A stretch of DNA of 64,000 bases from Croceitalea dokdonensis DOKDO 023 (GTDB lineage Bacteria; Bacteroidota; Bacteroidia; Flavobacteriales; Flavobacteriaceae): positions 124,001 to 188,000 of the forward strand of contig NZ_LDJX01000002.1 in NCBI RefSeq assembly GCF_001306415.1, written 5' to 3'. The notes beneath the pieces were generated by a model that saw nothing but the letters and a program-made list of their open reading frames with translations, was not told where the DNA came from and searched no databases. The position numbers were made by a program, and so were the translations under genes. Position 1 is the first letter of the stretch. Each line of letters starts with the position of its first letter. Positions 8,180 through 18,464 of this stretch are shown here, in pieces.

Positions 8180-10801
8180 TTGGGCAAAATTACAAAGGTT
8201 AAAAAGGTGACACCTTTAATGAAGCAGTACAATGCCATCAAGACCAAACATCCTGATGCGCTTTTACTTTTTCGTGTTGGGGATTTCTATGAAACCTTTG
8301 GTGCAGACGCCATAAAAGCCGCTGAAATTTTAGGTATAGTGCTCACCCACAGAAACAACGGTGGTGACCAAACGGAACTTGCGGGCTTCCCACACCATTC
8401 CTTAAACACCTATCTACCAAAACTGGTCAAAGCAGGGCAGCGGGTGGCCATTTGTGACCAACTGGAAGACCCCAAACAGACCAAGAGTATCGTAAAAAGG
8501 GGGGTGACCGAGCTAGTGACACCGGGGGTTGCTTTAAATGATGACATTTTAAGCGCCAAGAGCAATAATTTTCTCGCAGCCGTGCATTTTGGAAGGAAAA
8601 AATTGGGGGTTGCATTTTTGGATATTTCAACGGGGGAATTTTTAATCTCCGAAGGCTCCATGGAGCAAATTGATAAATTATTGCAAAACTTTGCCCCAAA
8701 TGAAATTCTGGTCCCAAAAACGCATCGGAAGGAATTCACAGAGCAGTTTGGCACAACGTACCACAGTTTTTTTCTTGAGGATTGGATTTTTCAAGAAGAC
8801 TACGGCAACGAGCGCCTAACAGACCATTTTAGAACCATAGGCTTAGAAGGCTTTGGTGTCGCACATCTACAGCACGGCATTATTGCCGCTGGGGCGGTAC
8901 TGCATTACTTATCGGAAACCCAACATAGACAGCTAAAGCATATCAATAAAATTGAGCGAATCGCAGAGGAATCCTACATCTGGATGGACCGTTTTACCAT
9001 TCGTAACCTAGAACTCTACCAATCTGCCAATACCAATGCCGTCACCTTGTTGGACGTTATAGACAAAACTATTTCACCAATGGGTGGTCGTTTGTTAAAA
9101 AGATGGTTGGCGCTTCCTTTAAAAGACGTTGCAGAGATTACCCGTCGCCATGAGACGGTTGGTCACTTGAAAGATACAAGTGCGGTCTTAGAAAAAATGC
9201 AGCATTGGATGAAGCAAATGGGGGATTTGGAACGATTGATCTCCAAAGTGGCCACCGGCAAAATCAACCCAAGGGAGGTAGTTCAGTTAAAAAATTCACT
9301 TTTGGCGGTGCAGCCCATAAAACAATTGGCGTTAAAAAGTGGCAACAAAGCACTACAAGGTCTGGGAAACAACTTAGAGGATTGTAGGTTGCTTACAGAA
9401 AAAATAAAGGCAATGCTCAACGAAGATGCCCCGGTCAACATCGCCAAGGGAAACACCGTTGCCACTGGATATTCCAAGGAATTGGACGAATTACGCGGGT
9501 TGGCTTTTTCCGGCAAGGACTACCTTAACAAAATGTTGGCCCGTGAGACTGAAACTACGGGTATTACCTCATTAAAAATTGCGTCGAACAATGTTTTTGG
9601 ATATTATATTGAAGTCCGGAACACGCATAAAGACAAGGTGCCAGAAAGTTGGATACGCAAACAGACCCTTGTTAATGCAGAACGCTACATTACAGAAGAG
9701 CTTAAAGAATATGAAGCTAAAATCCTTGGTGCGGAGGAACGTATTTTTACTCTGGAACAACAGTTGTTTGAGCAGCTTTTGGTTTGGATGCAAGCACATA
9801 TCACCGAGGTACAGCAAAATGCCCAAGGAATTGCCAGATTGGATTGCCTTTGTGGTTTTGCACAGTTGGCAAAAGACAACAATTATACCCAACCAGAGAT
9901 AAATACCTCTACGGATTTAATCATTAAGGATGGCAGACATCCGGTGATAGAAAAACAGCTTCCATTGGGTGAAACCTACATCACCAATGATGTTGTTCTC
10001 AACAGGGAAGAACAGCAGATCATTATGATCACAGGACCAAACATGAGCGGTAAATCTGCCATTCTTAGACAAACCGCGCTCATTGTTCTCTTGGCCCAAA
10101 TGGGAAGTTTTGTTCCTGCGGCATCTGCCCAAATTGGCTTGGTAGATAAGATTTTTACGAGGGTTGGGGCAAGTGATAACATCTCCATGGGGCAGTCTAC
10201 CTTTATGGTTGAAATGAATGAGACCGCTTCCATCCTCAACAACTTATCCGAAAGAAGTCTTGTCCTACTTGACGAAATTGGCAGAGGCACATCTACCTAT
10301 GACGGTATTTCCATTGCCTGGGCCATTTCCGAATACCTGCATGAACATCCTTCGAGGGCCAAAACGCTTTTTGCAACCCACTACCATGAACTCAATGAAA
10401 TGACCAACACCTTTGAACGAATCAAAAATTTTAACGTATCGGTCAAGGAGTTAAAAGACAATGTTCTCTTTATAAGAAAACTGGTTGCGGGAGGCAGTGA
10501 ACACAGTTTTGGCATCCATGTGGCCAAAATGGCCGGTATGCCGCAGCAAGTAGTACAAAGGGCTGGCAAACTTTTAAAAAAGTTGGAGCAAACGCATGCC
10601 ACGGAAGATAACGGTGCGCGTCTTCAATCTGGACAGGACGAGCTTCAACTAAGTTTTTTTAACCTAGACGACCCCCTTTTGGAAGAAATCAAGGAGGAAA
10701 TCCTGCATTTGGACATTGACACCCTAACGCCAGTAGAGGCCTTAATGAAGCTCAACGAAATCAAAAGGCTATTGAGTAAGAACAAAAAAGCAACTTCCTA
10801 G
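8180..10801 (+). CDS. mutS: DNA mismatch repair protein MutS (TTG start)
   Basis: A full-length 873-residue MutS that recognises base mismatches and small loops and recruits MutL. The mismatch-reading Phe-x-Glu is F36-Y37-E38 in [11 protein letters not shown]. The ATPase has Walker A GPNMSGKS (619-626), Walker B ending D698-E699 in [16 protein letters not shown], and the HYHEL signature further on. The start is TTG at 8180 ([17 protein letters not shown]), because family members begin about 12-14 residues before the conserved TPLMKQY; the first ATG in frame would cut this off. A near-consensus -7 box (TATTTTCG) lies around 8151-8158. Confidence 0.96.
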   Translation: MGKITKVKKVTPLMKQYNAIKTKHPDALLLFRVGDFYETFGADAIKAAEILGIVLTHRNNGGDQTELAGFPHHSLNTYLPKLVKAGQRVAICDQLEDPKQTKSIVKRGVTELVTPGVALNDDILSAKSNNFLAAVHFGRKKLGVAFLDISTGEFLISEGSMEQIDKLLQNFAPNEILVPKTHRKEFTEQFGTTYHSFFLEDWIFQEDYGNERLTDHFRTIGLEGFGVAHLQHGIIAAGAVLHYLSETQHRQLKHINKIERIAEESYIWMDRFTIRNLELYQSANTNAVTLLDVIDKTISPMGGRLLKRWLALPLKDVAEITRRHETVGHLKDTSAVLEKMQHWMKQMGDLERLISKVATGKINPREVVQLKNSLLAVQPIKQLALKSGNKALQGLGNNLEDCRLLTEKIKAMLNEDAPVNIAKGNTVATGYSKELDELRGLAFSGKDYLNKMLARETETTGITSLKIASNNVFGYYIEVRNTHKDKVPESWIRKQTLVNAERYITEELKEYEAKILGAEERIFTLEQQLFEQLLVWMQAHITEVQQNAQGIARLDCLCGFAQLAKDNNYTQPEINTSTDLIIKDGRHPVIEKQLPLGETYITNDVVLNREEQQIIMITGPNMSGKSAILRQTALIVLLAQMGSFVPAASAQIGLVDKIFTRVGASDNISMGQSTFMVEMNETASILNNLSERSLVLLDEIGRGTSTYDGISIAWAISEYLHEHPSRAKTLFATHYHELNEMTNTFERIKNFNVSVKELKDNVLFIRKLVAGGSEHSFGIHVAKMAGMPQQVVQRAGKLLKKLEQTHATEDNGARLQSGQDELQLSFFNLDDPLLEEIKEEILHLDIDTLTPVEALMKLNEIKRLLSKNKKATS

Positions 10802-10938
10802 TCCAATATCATTATCTTATGGTAATGGACTAATGTTTCTCCCTATTGGGATACTTATCAAAAACAGCCAACGAAGTAATGTTTAAAAGGATACCATTCA
10901 TTTAAATTTTGGAGCGGCTATTATTTTTCATTCAAAAA

Positions 10939-10971
10939 TTGTTTTAGATTACAAGAATTGTTTTAAATTTG
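10939..10971 (+). promoter_or_regulatory. promoter of the tRNA-Gly/tRNA-Leu unit
   Basis: TTG at 10939-10941 and a perfect TAAATTTG at 10964-10971 match the Bacteroidetes -33/-7 boxes with a 22-nt spacer. Transcription would begin about 30 nt before the tRNA-Gly gene. The remaining 10802-10938 interval after mutS holds an imperfect hairpin (AGTCCA/TGGACT) but no T-run and no gene. Confidence 0.65.
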
Positions 10972-11008
10972 CATCCGCATGTTAATAAATATGCACGTTC
11001 ATACAAAC

Positions 11009-11081
11009 GCGAAAATAGCTCAGCTGGTAGAGCATCACCTTGCCAAGGTGGAGGTCGCGGGTTCAAATCCCGTTTTTCGCT
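11009..11081 (+). tRNA. tRNA-Gly (anticodon GCC)
   Basis: A complete 73-nt cloverleaf: acceptor GCGAAAA/TTTTCGC (7 bp), D arm GCTC/GAGC, anticodon loop TTGCCAA (anticodon GCC), T arm with loop TTCAAAT, and U73 as expected for glycine. The 3' CCA is not encoded. It follows a clear promoter and is followed by its own hairpin terminator. Confidence 0.97.
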
Positions 11082-11089
11082 CAATTTCG

Positions 11090-11124
11090 ACTCCGCTCAG
11101 TCAACCAGAGTGGAGTTTTTTTTT
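11090..11124 (+). terminator. intrinsic terminator after tRNA-Gly
   Basis: ACTCC-G-CTC pairs with GAG-T-GGAGT as a 9-bp stem (one G-T pair) with a 9-nt loop, followed by nine T. It begins 9 nt after the tRNA. Confidence 0.75.
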
Positions 11125-11152
11125 GAGGTAAAAAAAAATCAGATGAAGTCCT

Positions 11153-11236
11153 GCTCGAGTGGTGGAATTGGTAGACACGCCGGACTTAAAATCCTGTGGG
11201 CATTTGCCCGTGCGGGTTCAAGTCCCGCCTCGAGTA
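11153..11236 (+). tRNA. tRNA-Leu (anticodon UAA)
   Basis: An 84-nt class II tRNA: acceptor GCTCGAG/CTCGAGT (first pair G-U), the leucine-type D arm TGGTGGAATTGGTAGACAC, anticodon loop CTTAAAA (anticodon UAA), a long variable arm (TGGGC/GCCCG) and T arm GCGGG/CCCGC with TTCAAGT. The discriminator is A73, as required by LeuRS. The anticodon stem has one C-U mismatch (CCGGA against TCCTG). CCA is not encoded. Confidence 0.95.
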
Positions 11237-11242
11237 CAGAAA

Positions 11243-11272
11243 AAGCTACAATCCCCGTATTGTGGCTTTTTT
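11243..11272 (+). terminator. intrinsic terminator after tRNA-Leu
   Basis: AGCTACAAT pairs with ATTGTGGCT (9 bp, one U-G) around a 6-nt loop and is followed by six T, starting 8 nt after the tRNA. Confidence 0.8.
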
Positions 11273-11391
11273 GTTGCGACCAATCTTACGTACCAACAAT
11301 TTGGTCTTCCTGTTCAAAAAGCCAATTCACATTCCTGTATTAGGGCATTTAAAGTTCCCCATTGTATCTTTATCCCAAATTAAGATAAGAA

Positions 11392-14300
11392 ATGAGATTA
11401 TTTTTTGGTTTTATCCTCCTATGGGTTGCATCGGCCTGCATTAACAATAAAACAGAAGATAAACGTGGGGTTGCTGTCCCCAAAACTGCTCCCCAGCCCA
11501 TTTTTAGTTCCTTATCCCCATCAAAAACCAATATAAATTTTAAAAATACACTTCAGGAAAACCTTTCTACCCTGGACAACTTGTTCGATTATGACTATTT
11601 CTATAATGGGGCTGGCGTAGGCCTGGAAGACATTAATAACGACGGGTTATTGGACATCTTTTTTTGTGGCAATCAAGTTCCCAATAAACTTTACCTAAAC
11701 AAGGGAAACTTTGTGTTTGAGGATATCACGGAACAAGCTGGCATTAACCAAGGAAAGATATGGACCAACGGGGTCACCTTTGTTGACATCAACCATGACG
11801 GCTGGATGGATATCTATTTGTCCCAAGGCGGACCAAACCAAAGGTTACAAAGAAAAAACCTGCTATTTTTAAACCAACAGGACAATACTTTTAAGGAGGT
11901 TGCGGAAGAAATGGGACTTGCAGATATGGGCATAAGTACCCAGTCCGCTTTTTTGGACTACGATAAAGATGGTGATCTTGACCTGGTGGTAATGAATGAA
12001 AATGAATACTATGGCGTTGATCCCATTACCTTGGGCAACTTAATCACAAAAAATGAAGAGGCCGCTTATTTTAACTCTTCCCACTTTTATGAAAATAGTA
12101 ACGGTAAATATGTGGACGCTACCAAAAAAGTGGGTTTAAATAGGCCAATTTTTGGATTGGGTCTTTCCATTCATGATTTTAATGGAGATATGTGGCCAGA
12201 TATTTATATTGCAAGTGATTACTATTTACCTGACGCCCTATTTATTAATAATCAAAATGGTTCTTTTACGGATGAGATAAAAACCCATACCAACCAAATC
12301 TCTTTCTATGGCATGGGAATGGACGTGGCGGATATTAATAATGATACCCATGATGACATCTTTGTTTTAGATATGGCAGCTAGCGACCATAAACGGTCCA
12401 AGACACTTATGGCCTCAATGGATACCAAAAGATTTGAGTTTTTAACCGAAACTGCAAAATTCCACCACCAATATATGTACAATTCCCTGCAGTTGAATAC
12501 CGGGACCAATCAATTCAACAACATAGCACATTTAACCGAAACTGCAAACACGGATTGGAGCTGGTCCGTTCTTATGTCCGATTTTGATTTTGATGAAGAC
12601 AAGGATATTTATATTACCAATGGTTACCGCCGCTACGCACTGGATAATGATAGCCAGCGAAAGGTGTTCCAAGCGAGGCAAAAATACGGACGTAATGTAC
12701 CCCTATCCGTAAAAAAGCAATTGTACAATGACCTTCCCACAGAAAAATTACCCAATATTTTATACCAAAACCACGGGGATTTAAGGTTCCAAGAATCAGC
12801 GGCGACATGGGGTTTGGCAGACTATACTTATAGTAATGGAGCTGCAACGGGCGACTTGGACAATGATGGTGATTTGGATCTTGTCATCAATAATCTGGAT
12901 GATATGGCCTTGGTTTACCAGAACCATACGATGGAAAGGGAAAACAAGAACTACATTAAAATCCAGCTAAAGGGAAACCACTCTGAACAAACCGCGAAGG
13001 TTGTTCTTAACTATAATGGAAAACAGCAGGCCGTTACCCCAAGAAGGGTCAGGGGATATAGATCTTCCCAAGAAAAGGCCGCGTATTTTGGTTTGGGAAA
13101 CAATACGATTATAGATTCCATAGACATAATTTGGGACACCGGTAAAAAGCAGACCCTAACCAACATAGCGCCCAATACTACCGTTGAGGCTTACATAAAT
13201 GCTGCTACCAAAACCTATAAAGCCCCAAGCTCAACAACTCTTTTTGAAGAGATTAGCACACCCAAAATATCCCATACACATATTGAAAATCCGTACAACG
13301 ATTTTGAAAAGGAAATTTTATTGCCGTACAAACAATCCTCATTAGGCCCATTGATGAGCAAAGGAGACGCCAATGGGGATGGATTGGAGGATGTCTACAT
13401 TGGAGGGAGCTCCGGTCATGCCGGCCAGTTATTTATTCAAGGTGCCAATGGGTTTTCCAAAAAAAGGACCATCGCATTTGAGCTTGACAAGGACTTTGAA
13501 GACATGGAATCTGTATTCTTTGATTTTGATGGTGACAATGACTTAGACCTATTTGTGGCCAGCGGCGGCAATGAATTTGAGGAGCACTCGTCTCTTTTCC
13601 AAAACAGACTCTATGAAAATGATGGAAAGGGCAATTTTAATAAAGTTAAGGTAAAGGCCTTTGAGGAATATCCAAAAAACAGTAAAACCGTTGCCATTAT
13701 AGATTTTGATGATGACGGGGATCCGGACATTTTAATAGGCAACCGTGTCATCCCTAAGAACTATCCAACGTTCCAACCCTCCACATTATACAAAAACGAA
13801 CAAGGAACTTTTGTAGACGTAACCCAAGAATTTGCACCCGGACTCTTAGATTTTGGCATCATAAACAAACTCTTGGTCACGGATTTTAACAGCGATGGCA
13901 ATGAAGATTTTATCGCCGTGGGGGAATGGACAGGTATCGGTTTTTTTGAAAATAAGGACGGTAGGTTTGTCCAGGTCAAGGATGAATCCAAAAATCCTGG
14001 TGCCACGGCCAAGGGTTGGTGGTTTACAGCAGAAGAGACTGACGTGAACAAGGATGGACTAAAGGATTATGTCATTGGTAATGTAGGCCAAAATCTAAAG
14101 TTTAAAGCAAGTAAAGAAAAACCCCTTAAAGTGTACGCAAATGATTTTGATGACAATGGAACCACAGATGTTGTCCTAAGCAAAAAATACAATGGTGAGT
14201 ACGTCCCCGTTAGGGGCAGGGAATGCTCATCGCAACAAATGCCTTTTATCAGTGAAAAATTTGAAACCTATTCTGAATTTGCCGACGCAAAACTCATCGA

Positions 14301-14721
14301 TATCTACGGGGATAAACTTGACAAAGGATACGCTGCAGAGGCAACCGATTTCCGCTCCGTTCTCTTGATTAACCAAGGTGATGGTGTTTTTAGACTTGGT
14401 TACCTGCCCATAGAAGCCCAGTTTATACCTAATTTGAGTTACTGTGTACAAGACCTTAACCATGATGGTTTTGAAGATATTGTGGTTACCGGGAATATTT
14501 ATGAAACGGAGGTAGAAACCCCTAGGCTGGATGCCTATTCTGGAATTGTTCTTATATCCAACCAAAAGGACGGCTACAGCGTGTTGGCACCAAGCAAAAG
14601 TGGGCTCATTGTCAACGGAAACATCAAGGATGCGATTTTTGTGGAGCATCGGGACCAAACGCTTTTGCTGACAGCCCAAAATAATGGAAAATTACAGCTA
14701 TTTCAATGGCAAGACCAATAA
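11392..14721 (+). CDS. FG-GAP/VCBS-repeat lipoprotein with ASPIC/UnbV domain (CRTAC1-like)
   Basis: A 1109-residue exported lipoprotein: the signal peptide MRLFFGFILLWVASAC ends in a lipobox with Cys16. I count about fourteen calcium-loop repeats of the DxNxDGxxD type (for example DINNDGLLDIF, DYDKDGDLDLV, DFDGDNDLDLF, DLNHDGFEDIV), which would fold into beta-propellers. A central part (about 540-610) with RVRGYRSSQEKAAYFGLG is the ASPIC/UnbV module. The order is propeller, ASPIC, second propeller. Relatives often accompany SusC/SusD-type polysaccharide uptake loci, but no such genes are nearby, so its ligand is unknown. It stands alone between the tRNA terminator and an unrelated exported protein. 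Confidence 0.85.
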   Translation: MRLFFGFILLWVASACINNKTEDKRGVAVPKTAPQPIFSSLSPSKTNINFKNTLQENLSTLDNLFDYDYFYNGAGVGLEDINNDGLLDIFFCGNQVPNKLYLNKGNFVFEDITEQAGINQGKIWTNGVTFVDINHDGWMDIYLSQGGPNQRLQRKNLLFLNQQDNTFKEVAEEMGLADMGISTQSAFLDYDKDGDLDLVVMNENEYYGVDPITLGNLITKNEEAAYFNSSHFYENSNGKYVDATKKVGLNRPIFGLGLSIHDFNGDMWPDIYIASDYYLPDALFINNQNGSFTDEIKTHTNQISFYGMGMDVADINNDTHDDIFVLDMAASDHKRSKTLMASMDTKRFEFLTETAKFHHQYMYNSLQLNTGTNQFNNIAHLTETANTDWSWSVLMSDFDFDEDKDIYITNGYRRYALDNDSQRKVFQARQKYGRNVPLSVKKQLYNDLPTEKLPNILYQNHGDLRFQESAATWGLADYTYSNGAATGDLDNDGDLDLVINNLDDMALVYQNHTMERENKNYIKIQLKGNHSEQTAKVVLNYNGKQQAVTPRRVRGYRSSQEKAAYFGLGNNTIIDSIDIIWDTGKKQTLTNIAPNTTVEAYINAATKTYKAPSSTTLFEEISTPKISHTHIENPYNDFEKEILLPYKQSSLGPLMSKGDANGDGLEDVYIGGSSGHAGQLFIQGANGFSKKRTIAFELDKDFEDMESVFFDFDGDNDLDLFVASGGNEFEEHSSLFQNRLYENDGKGNFNKVKVKAFEEYPKNSKTVAIIDFDDDGDPDILIGNRVIPKNYPTFQPSTLYKNEQGTFVDVTQEFAPGLLDFGIINKLLVTDFNSDGNEDFIAVGEWTGIGFFENKDGRFVQVKDESKNPGATAKGWWFTAEETDVNKDGLKDYVIGNVGQNLKFKASKEKPLKVYANDFDDNGTTDVVLSKKYNGEYVPVRGRECSSQQMPFISEKFETYSEFADAKLIDIYGDKLDKGYAAEATDFRSVLLINQGDGVFRLGYLPIEAQFIPNLSYCVQDLNHDGFEDIVVTGNIYETEVETPRLDAYSGIVLISNQKDGYSVLAPSKSGLIVNGNIKDAIFVEHRDQTLLLTAQNNGKLQLFQWQDQ

Positions 14722-14825
14722 AAAATCGACCTTAAAGTAAGGTAAATGCAACATCAATGTTAACAACATCCAAATGTTGCTCATTTCGGTTGAAATTAAT
14801 TAACTTACCCGCAAAATCAATCATT

Positions 14826-15563
14826 ATGAAAAGTATTCTTTTATTCTTTTGTGTTTTTTCCATGTTTTTGGGTGAAGCGCAGTATTCTGGACAGTTTGCC
14901 TCATCTGGCTCTGCCGCGGGAAATGCCAATGGATTAGGACAGCTTGAACAAGCTTTGGGACCAATCAATGAACGTAATAGTAAAACGGCAAAAAAAATGG
15001 AAACCATTCAGGGTTCTCCATATACATCAAATACATTCCTCCCTGGAAACGTGTACTATAAAGAAGAAAACACGGGGAGCGTTTTCTACCGTTACAATGC
15101 GTACAATGAAGAAATAGAAATAAAAACCCAAAACCTGGAAGACGCCCCGATAAGAGGTCTTAGCCGAGACAAAAATATTGCCGTAATCGGGGTAGATGGC
15201 AGACAAGTAAGATTTAGCACTTTTATTGACAAAAGGAACAGAACGCAAAATGGGTATCTAACCTTAGTGCAGGACGGGAAATTTAAGCTCTATGAAAGAA
15301 ACAACATCAAGTATACGGAAGGGCAGCCCGCCCCAAACCCATTTATTAAAGCAGTTCCGCCAAAATTCTCACAATTTAAAGAGTATTATTTGGAGATTGA
15401 GGGAAACAACAGGGTTGATGAGGTAGAGCTTAAAAATAAGAAACTCTTAAAATTATTGCCCGCGGATATGAAAGTGTCCACACAGCAATATTTAAAAGAA
15501 AATAAAATTAAGATTAAGGACATTGAGGATTTGATGGCGGTAGTCACCTATTTGAATCAATAA
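14826..15563 (+). CDS. exported protein of unknown function
   Basis: I do not recognise this family. The 245-residue product begins with a clear Sec signal peptide (MKSILLFFCVFSMFLGEAQ) with probable cleavage after EAQ. I chose the ATG at 14826, because the in-frame ATG at 14757 would add 23 residues ahead of a perfect signal peptide and would lie inside a nested dyad (14748-14780). The mature part is rich in charged residues and has a lysine-rich C-terminal helix region. A strong terminator follows at 15587. There is no operon partner. Confidence 0.7.
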   Translation: MKSILLFFCVFSMFLGEAQYSGQFASSGSAAGNANGLGQLEQALGPINERNSKTAKKMETIQGSPYTSNTFLPGNVYYKEENTGSVFYRYNAYNEEIEIKTQNLEDAPIRGLSRDKNIAVIGVDGRQVRFSTFIDKRNRTQNGYLTLVQDGKFKLYERNNIKYTEGQPAPNPFIKAVPPKFSQFKEYYLEIEGNNRVDEVELKNKKLLKLLPADMKVSTQQYLKENKIKIKDIEDLMAVVTYLNQ

Positions 15564-15586
15564 ACAAAAAACTTTTATCCACTTAG

Positions 15587-15615
15587 ACCCTACTACTGCC
15601 GTAGTGGGGTTTTTT
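15587..15615 (+). terminator. strong intrinsic terminator
   Basis: ACCCTACTAC pairs with GTAGTGGGGT (10 bp, one U-G) around TGCC and is followed by six T. It ends the unknown exported gene 24 nt after its stop and separates it from rlmB. Confidence 0.85.
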
Positions 15616-15637
15616 AATAGGCATCATACCATCAAAC

Positions 15638-16375
15638 ATGAAAAAGGGTAACCTCATCTACGGCATTAGGGCAATCATAGAAGCTATTGAAGCCGCCAAA
15701 CCGATCAATAAAATATACCTTCAGCGCGGATTGTCGGGAGACCTTTTCAAAGAATTGGAGCAACACATCAGAAGAAAGGGACTAAGCAGTTCTTATGTAC
15801 CTGTGGACAAACTCAACAAACTTACCACCAATAAACACCAAGGTGCCATTGCAAGCATTTCCCCGGTAGCTTTCCAGGACTTTGAGGCCACAGCCGAAAA
15901 AATATTGACAAGTACGGAAAAACCCTTGTTCCTTATTCTCGATGGTATTACAGACGTCCGCAACTTTGGGGCCATTATCAGAACAGCGGAGTGTACAGGG
16001 GTCCATTTGATCATTGTTTCCAAAAACGGTGCAGCCCCCATAAATGATGACACTATAAAAACCTCAGCAGGTGCCGCCTTTAACATTCCCATCGCAAAGG
16101 TAGACCATATAAAGGATGCGCTGTTTTATTTACAGGCCTCCGAGGTAAAAATTGTTGCCGCAACGGAAAAAGCGCCAATGGATATATATCAAGTTGATTT
16201 AACCAATCCGCTCGCTATCATTATGGGGTCGGAGGATAGGGGAATAAACCCTTCCGTTCTAAATTTGGTATCAGAAAAGACTAAGTTACCCTTATTGGGC
16301 AGTATAGCCTCGCTGAACGTTTCGGTTGCCTGCGGGGTTTTCCTTTATGAAGTGGTAAGACAACGCATGGGTTAA
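15638..16375 (+). CDS. rlmB: 23S rRNA (guanosine-2'-O)-methyltransferase RlmB
   Basis: A 245-residue SPOUT enzyme with the RlmB/TrmH group 3 layout: an N-terminal L30e-like substrate domain (about 1-75, starting IYGIRAIIEAIEAAKPINKIYL) and a C-terminal knot domain with DVRNFGAIIRTAECTGVH (motif 1), IIMGSEDRGINPSVL (motif 2) and LPLLGSIASLNVSVACGVFLYE (motif 3). In E. coli it methylates G2251 in the 23S rRNA P loop. The gene overlaps the convergent rhomboid gene by 4 nt, so no terminator lies between them. Confidence 0.9.
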   Translation: MKKGNLIYGIRAIIEAIEAAKPINKIYLQRGLSGDLFKELEQHIRRKGLSSSYVPVDKLNKLTTNKHQGAIASISPVAFQDFEATAEKILTSTEKPLFLILDGITDVRNFGAIIRTAECTGVHLIIVSKNGAAPINDDTIKTSAGAAFNIPIAKVDHIKDALFYLQASEVKIVAATEKAPMDIYQVDLTNPLAIIMGSEDRGINPSVLNLVSEKTKLPLLGSIASLNVSVACGVFLYEVVRQRMG

Positions 16376-17115
16376 TCCTTTGTTTTAGGATTTTTTTTAT
16401 AATGGTATATAATTTCCGTTTTATCGTCCGGGTCTTGCTCTTGGCCGGTTTCCATAAAATTCCCATCTGCATCAAAGTGCTTTAGGAAGGGATCGTCATC
16501 TTCGTTAAAATCCTCTTTTTCCCATTGATACCTTTGCGGACTGGGCAACCGTGTTGGAATTACTTTGGCCAAAACCAAACCAACTAAAAATCCAGATAGG
16601 TGGCCCTCCCATGAAATTCCGTCCTCAATCGGGAAAATATACCAAAGCATACTTCCATAAATAAACACCACCCCTAAGGATAGGGCTATCAACCTATAGT
16701 ATTTTGAAAAAACACCCTTAAAAAAGATAAACGCAGCCAAGGCGTAAATCAACCCACTGGCACCAATATGGTAAGAAGGCCTACCAATGACCCAAGTAAG
16801 GGCTCCAGAACATACAACGCCCAGCAGAAACACTCTTAGGGCTGCATCCTTATAAAAATACACCACGGCCAAGGACAAGATGGCCAGTGGAATGGTATTG
16901 TTGTACAAATGTTCCAGGGAACCATGAATCAACGGGCTTAGCCCTATGCCAGCCAGACCCTTAATGGTTCTCGGATAAACGCCTAAATAGTTTAAGTTTA
17001 CCTGAAACCGCACCTCTATCCAGAAAACCGTCCAAATAGCGAGTACGGCAAATAGCGGCACTAGCAGCATGGACGTCGTAAACTTATAATAGCTATTTTC
17101 GTTCATGGACCACAT
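16372..17115 (-). CDS. rhomboid-family intramembrane serine protease
   Basis: A 247-residue polytopic protein with the rhomboid catalytic dyad: S120 in HIGASGLIYALAAF and H172 in SWEGHLSGFLVGL. The HGSLEHLYNN motif (64-73) is the conserved loop of bacterial rhomboids. About six membrane helices precede an acidic cytoplasmic tail (DFNEDDDPFLKHFDADGNF). It cleaves substrates within the membrane; the targets are not known. A second possible start is the ATG at 17106. It is divergent from rarA and overlaps rlmB by 4 nt at its 3' end. Confidence 0.88.
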   Translation of the reverse strand: MWSMNENSYYKFTTSMLLVPLFAVLAIWTVFWIEVRFQVNLNYLGVYPRTIKGLAGIGLSPLIHGSLEHLYNNTIPLAILSLAVVYFYKDAALRVFLLGVVCSGALTWVIGRPSYHIGASGLIYALAAFIFFKGVFSKYYRLIALSLGVVFIYGSMLWYIFPIEDGISWEGHLSGFLVGLVLAKVIPTRLPSPQRYQWEKEDFNEDDDPFLKHFDADGNFMETGQEQDPDDKTEIIYHYKKNPKTKD

Positions 17116-17177
17116 AAAAGCAAAGAATTGACCAGTTTAACCAAAACGGCTAAATTGTCAGATATATTTTACTTGGA

Positions 17178-18464
17178 ATGAACCAAATGAACGCACCTTT
17201 AGCGGAACGTATGCGACCGGAGCATCTAGAGGATTACATCAGTCAACACCATCTAGTGGGCAAAAATGGCTCATTGACACAACAAATTAAGTCTGGCGTA
17301 ATTCCATCATTGATTCTTTGGGGACCGCCCGGGACCGGAAAAACCACCTTGGCCAATATCATCGCCAAGGAAAGTAAACGTCCGTTCTATACCTTAAGTG
17401 CCATTAGCAGTGGGGTAAAAGAAGTACGGGAGGTCATTGCAAAGGCCAAAGATCAAGGAGGTCTCTTTACCACTAAAAACCCAATCCTGTTTATAGATGA
17501 AATCCACAGGTTCAGCAAATCCCAACAAGACTCTTTGCTGGGAGCTGTAGAAAAGGGTTGGGTGACCCTAATTGGAGCAACAACGGAAAACCCTAGCTTT
17601 GAAGTGATTCCGGCCCTTTTAAGCCGCTGTCAGGTATATATCCTGCGGCCTTTTTCAAAAGAGGACCTGGAAGCGTTGCTAGAACGTGCCATTAAACAGG
17701 ATCCTTTATTAAAATCCAAAAAAGTTCATCTCAAAGAAACCGAAGCCTTAATAAGATTGTCCGGGGGTGATGGCAGAAAGCTTCTAAACATTTTTGAACT
17801 GCTGATTAATTCCTATCCGGAATCCAAGGTTATTGTTACTGATGAGCTGGTCTTAAAGCAAGTACAGGCCAATACAGTGCTGTATGATAAAACTGGGGAA
17901 CAGCACTATGACATTGTCTCTGCTTTTATAAAATCCATCCGCGGTAGCGATGCCAATGCAGCAGTATATTGGTTGGCCAGAATGATCGAAGGCGGGGAAG
18001 ATGTAAAATTTATTGCTAGAAGAATGCTTATTCTTGCCGCTGAGGACATTGGCAATGCCAACCCTACCGCATTGGTGATGGCGAACACTACGTTTCAAGC
18101 GGTGACGACCATTGGTTACCCAGAGGCAAGGATAATCCTGAGCCAATGCGCCATTTATTTAGCAGCATCACCAAAAAGCAATGCCAGCTACATGGCCATC
18201 AACAAAGCCCAGCAAAGCGTGAAGCAGACTGGTGACCTGCCCATACCGCTACACTTGCGAAATGCACCAACCAAATTAATGAAAGACTTAGGGTATGGAG
18301 ATGGGTATGCATACGCCCATGACTACCAGAACAATTTTATTGACCAAGAGTTCTTACCAGAGCAACTAAAGGGAACTTCCTTTTATATTCCAGGAAAAAA
18401 CGCTAGGGAACAGGGAATGAAGGATTTTTTACTGGCGCGATGGAAAGACAAATATGATTTCTAA
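17178..18464 (+). CDS. rarA: replication-associated recombination protein RarA (MgsA) AAA+ ATPase
   Basis: A 428-residue clamp-loader-like AAA+ ATPase acting at stalled replication forks. It has [22 protein letters not shown] at the start, Walker [10 protein letters not shown] (about residues 49-57), Walker B FIDEIHRF, sensor 1 GATTENPSF and the C-terminal tetramerisation region with [11 protein letters not shown] near the end, all typical of RarA/MgsA/WRNIP1. The ATG at 17187 (MNAPLAERM) is an alternative start 3 codons downstream. Its 3' end overlaps the convergent unknown gene by 4 nt. Confidence 0.95.
   Translation: MNQMNAPLAERMRPEHLEDYISQHHLVGKNGSLTQQIKSGVIPSLILWGPPGTGKTTLANIIAKESKRPFYTLSAISSGVKEVREVIAKAKDQGGLFTTKNPILFIDEIHRFSKSQQDSLLGAVEKGWVTLIGATTENPSFEVIPALLSRCQVYILRPFSKEDLEALLERAIKQDPLLKSKKVHLKETEALIRLSGGDGRKLLNIFELLINSYPESKVIVTDELVLKQVQANTVLYDKTGEQHYDIVSAFIKSIRGSDANAAVYWLARMIEGGEDVKFIARRMLILAAEDIGNANPTALVMANTTFQAVTTIGYPEARIILSQCAIYLAASPKSNASYMAINKAQQSVKQTGDLPIPLHLRNAPTKLMKDLGYGDGYAYAHDYQNNFIDQEFLPEQLKGTSFYIPGKNAREQGMKDFLLARWKDKYDF

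Noticed and set aside
10802-10870. Terminator of mutS from AGTCCA/TGGACT
   Set aside because: The stem competes with an inner pairing and has no T-run, so it is not convincing.
14757-14825. Longer start (14757) for the unknown exported protein
   Set aside because: The added residues precede a complete signal peptide and lie inside a dyad-rich intergenic segment.
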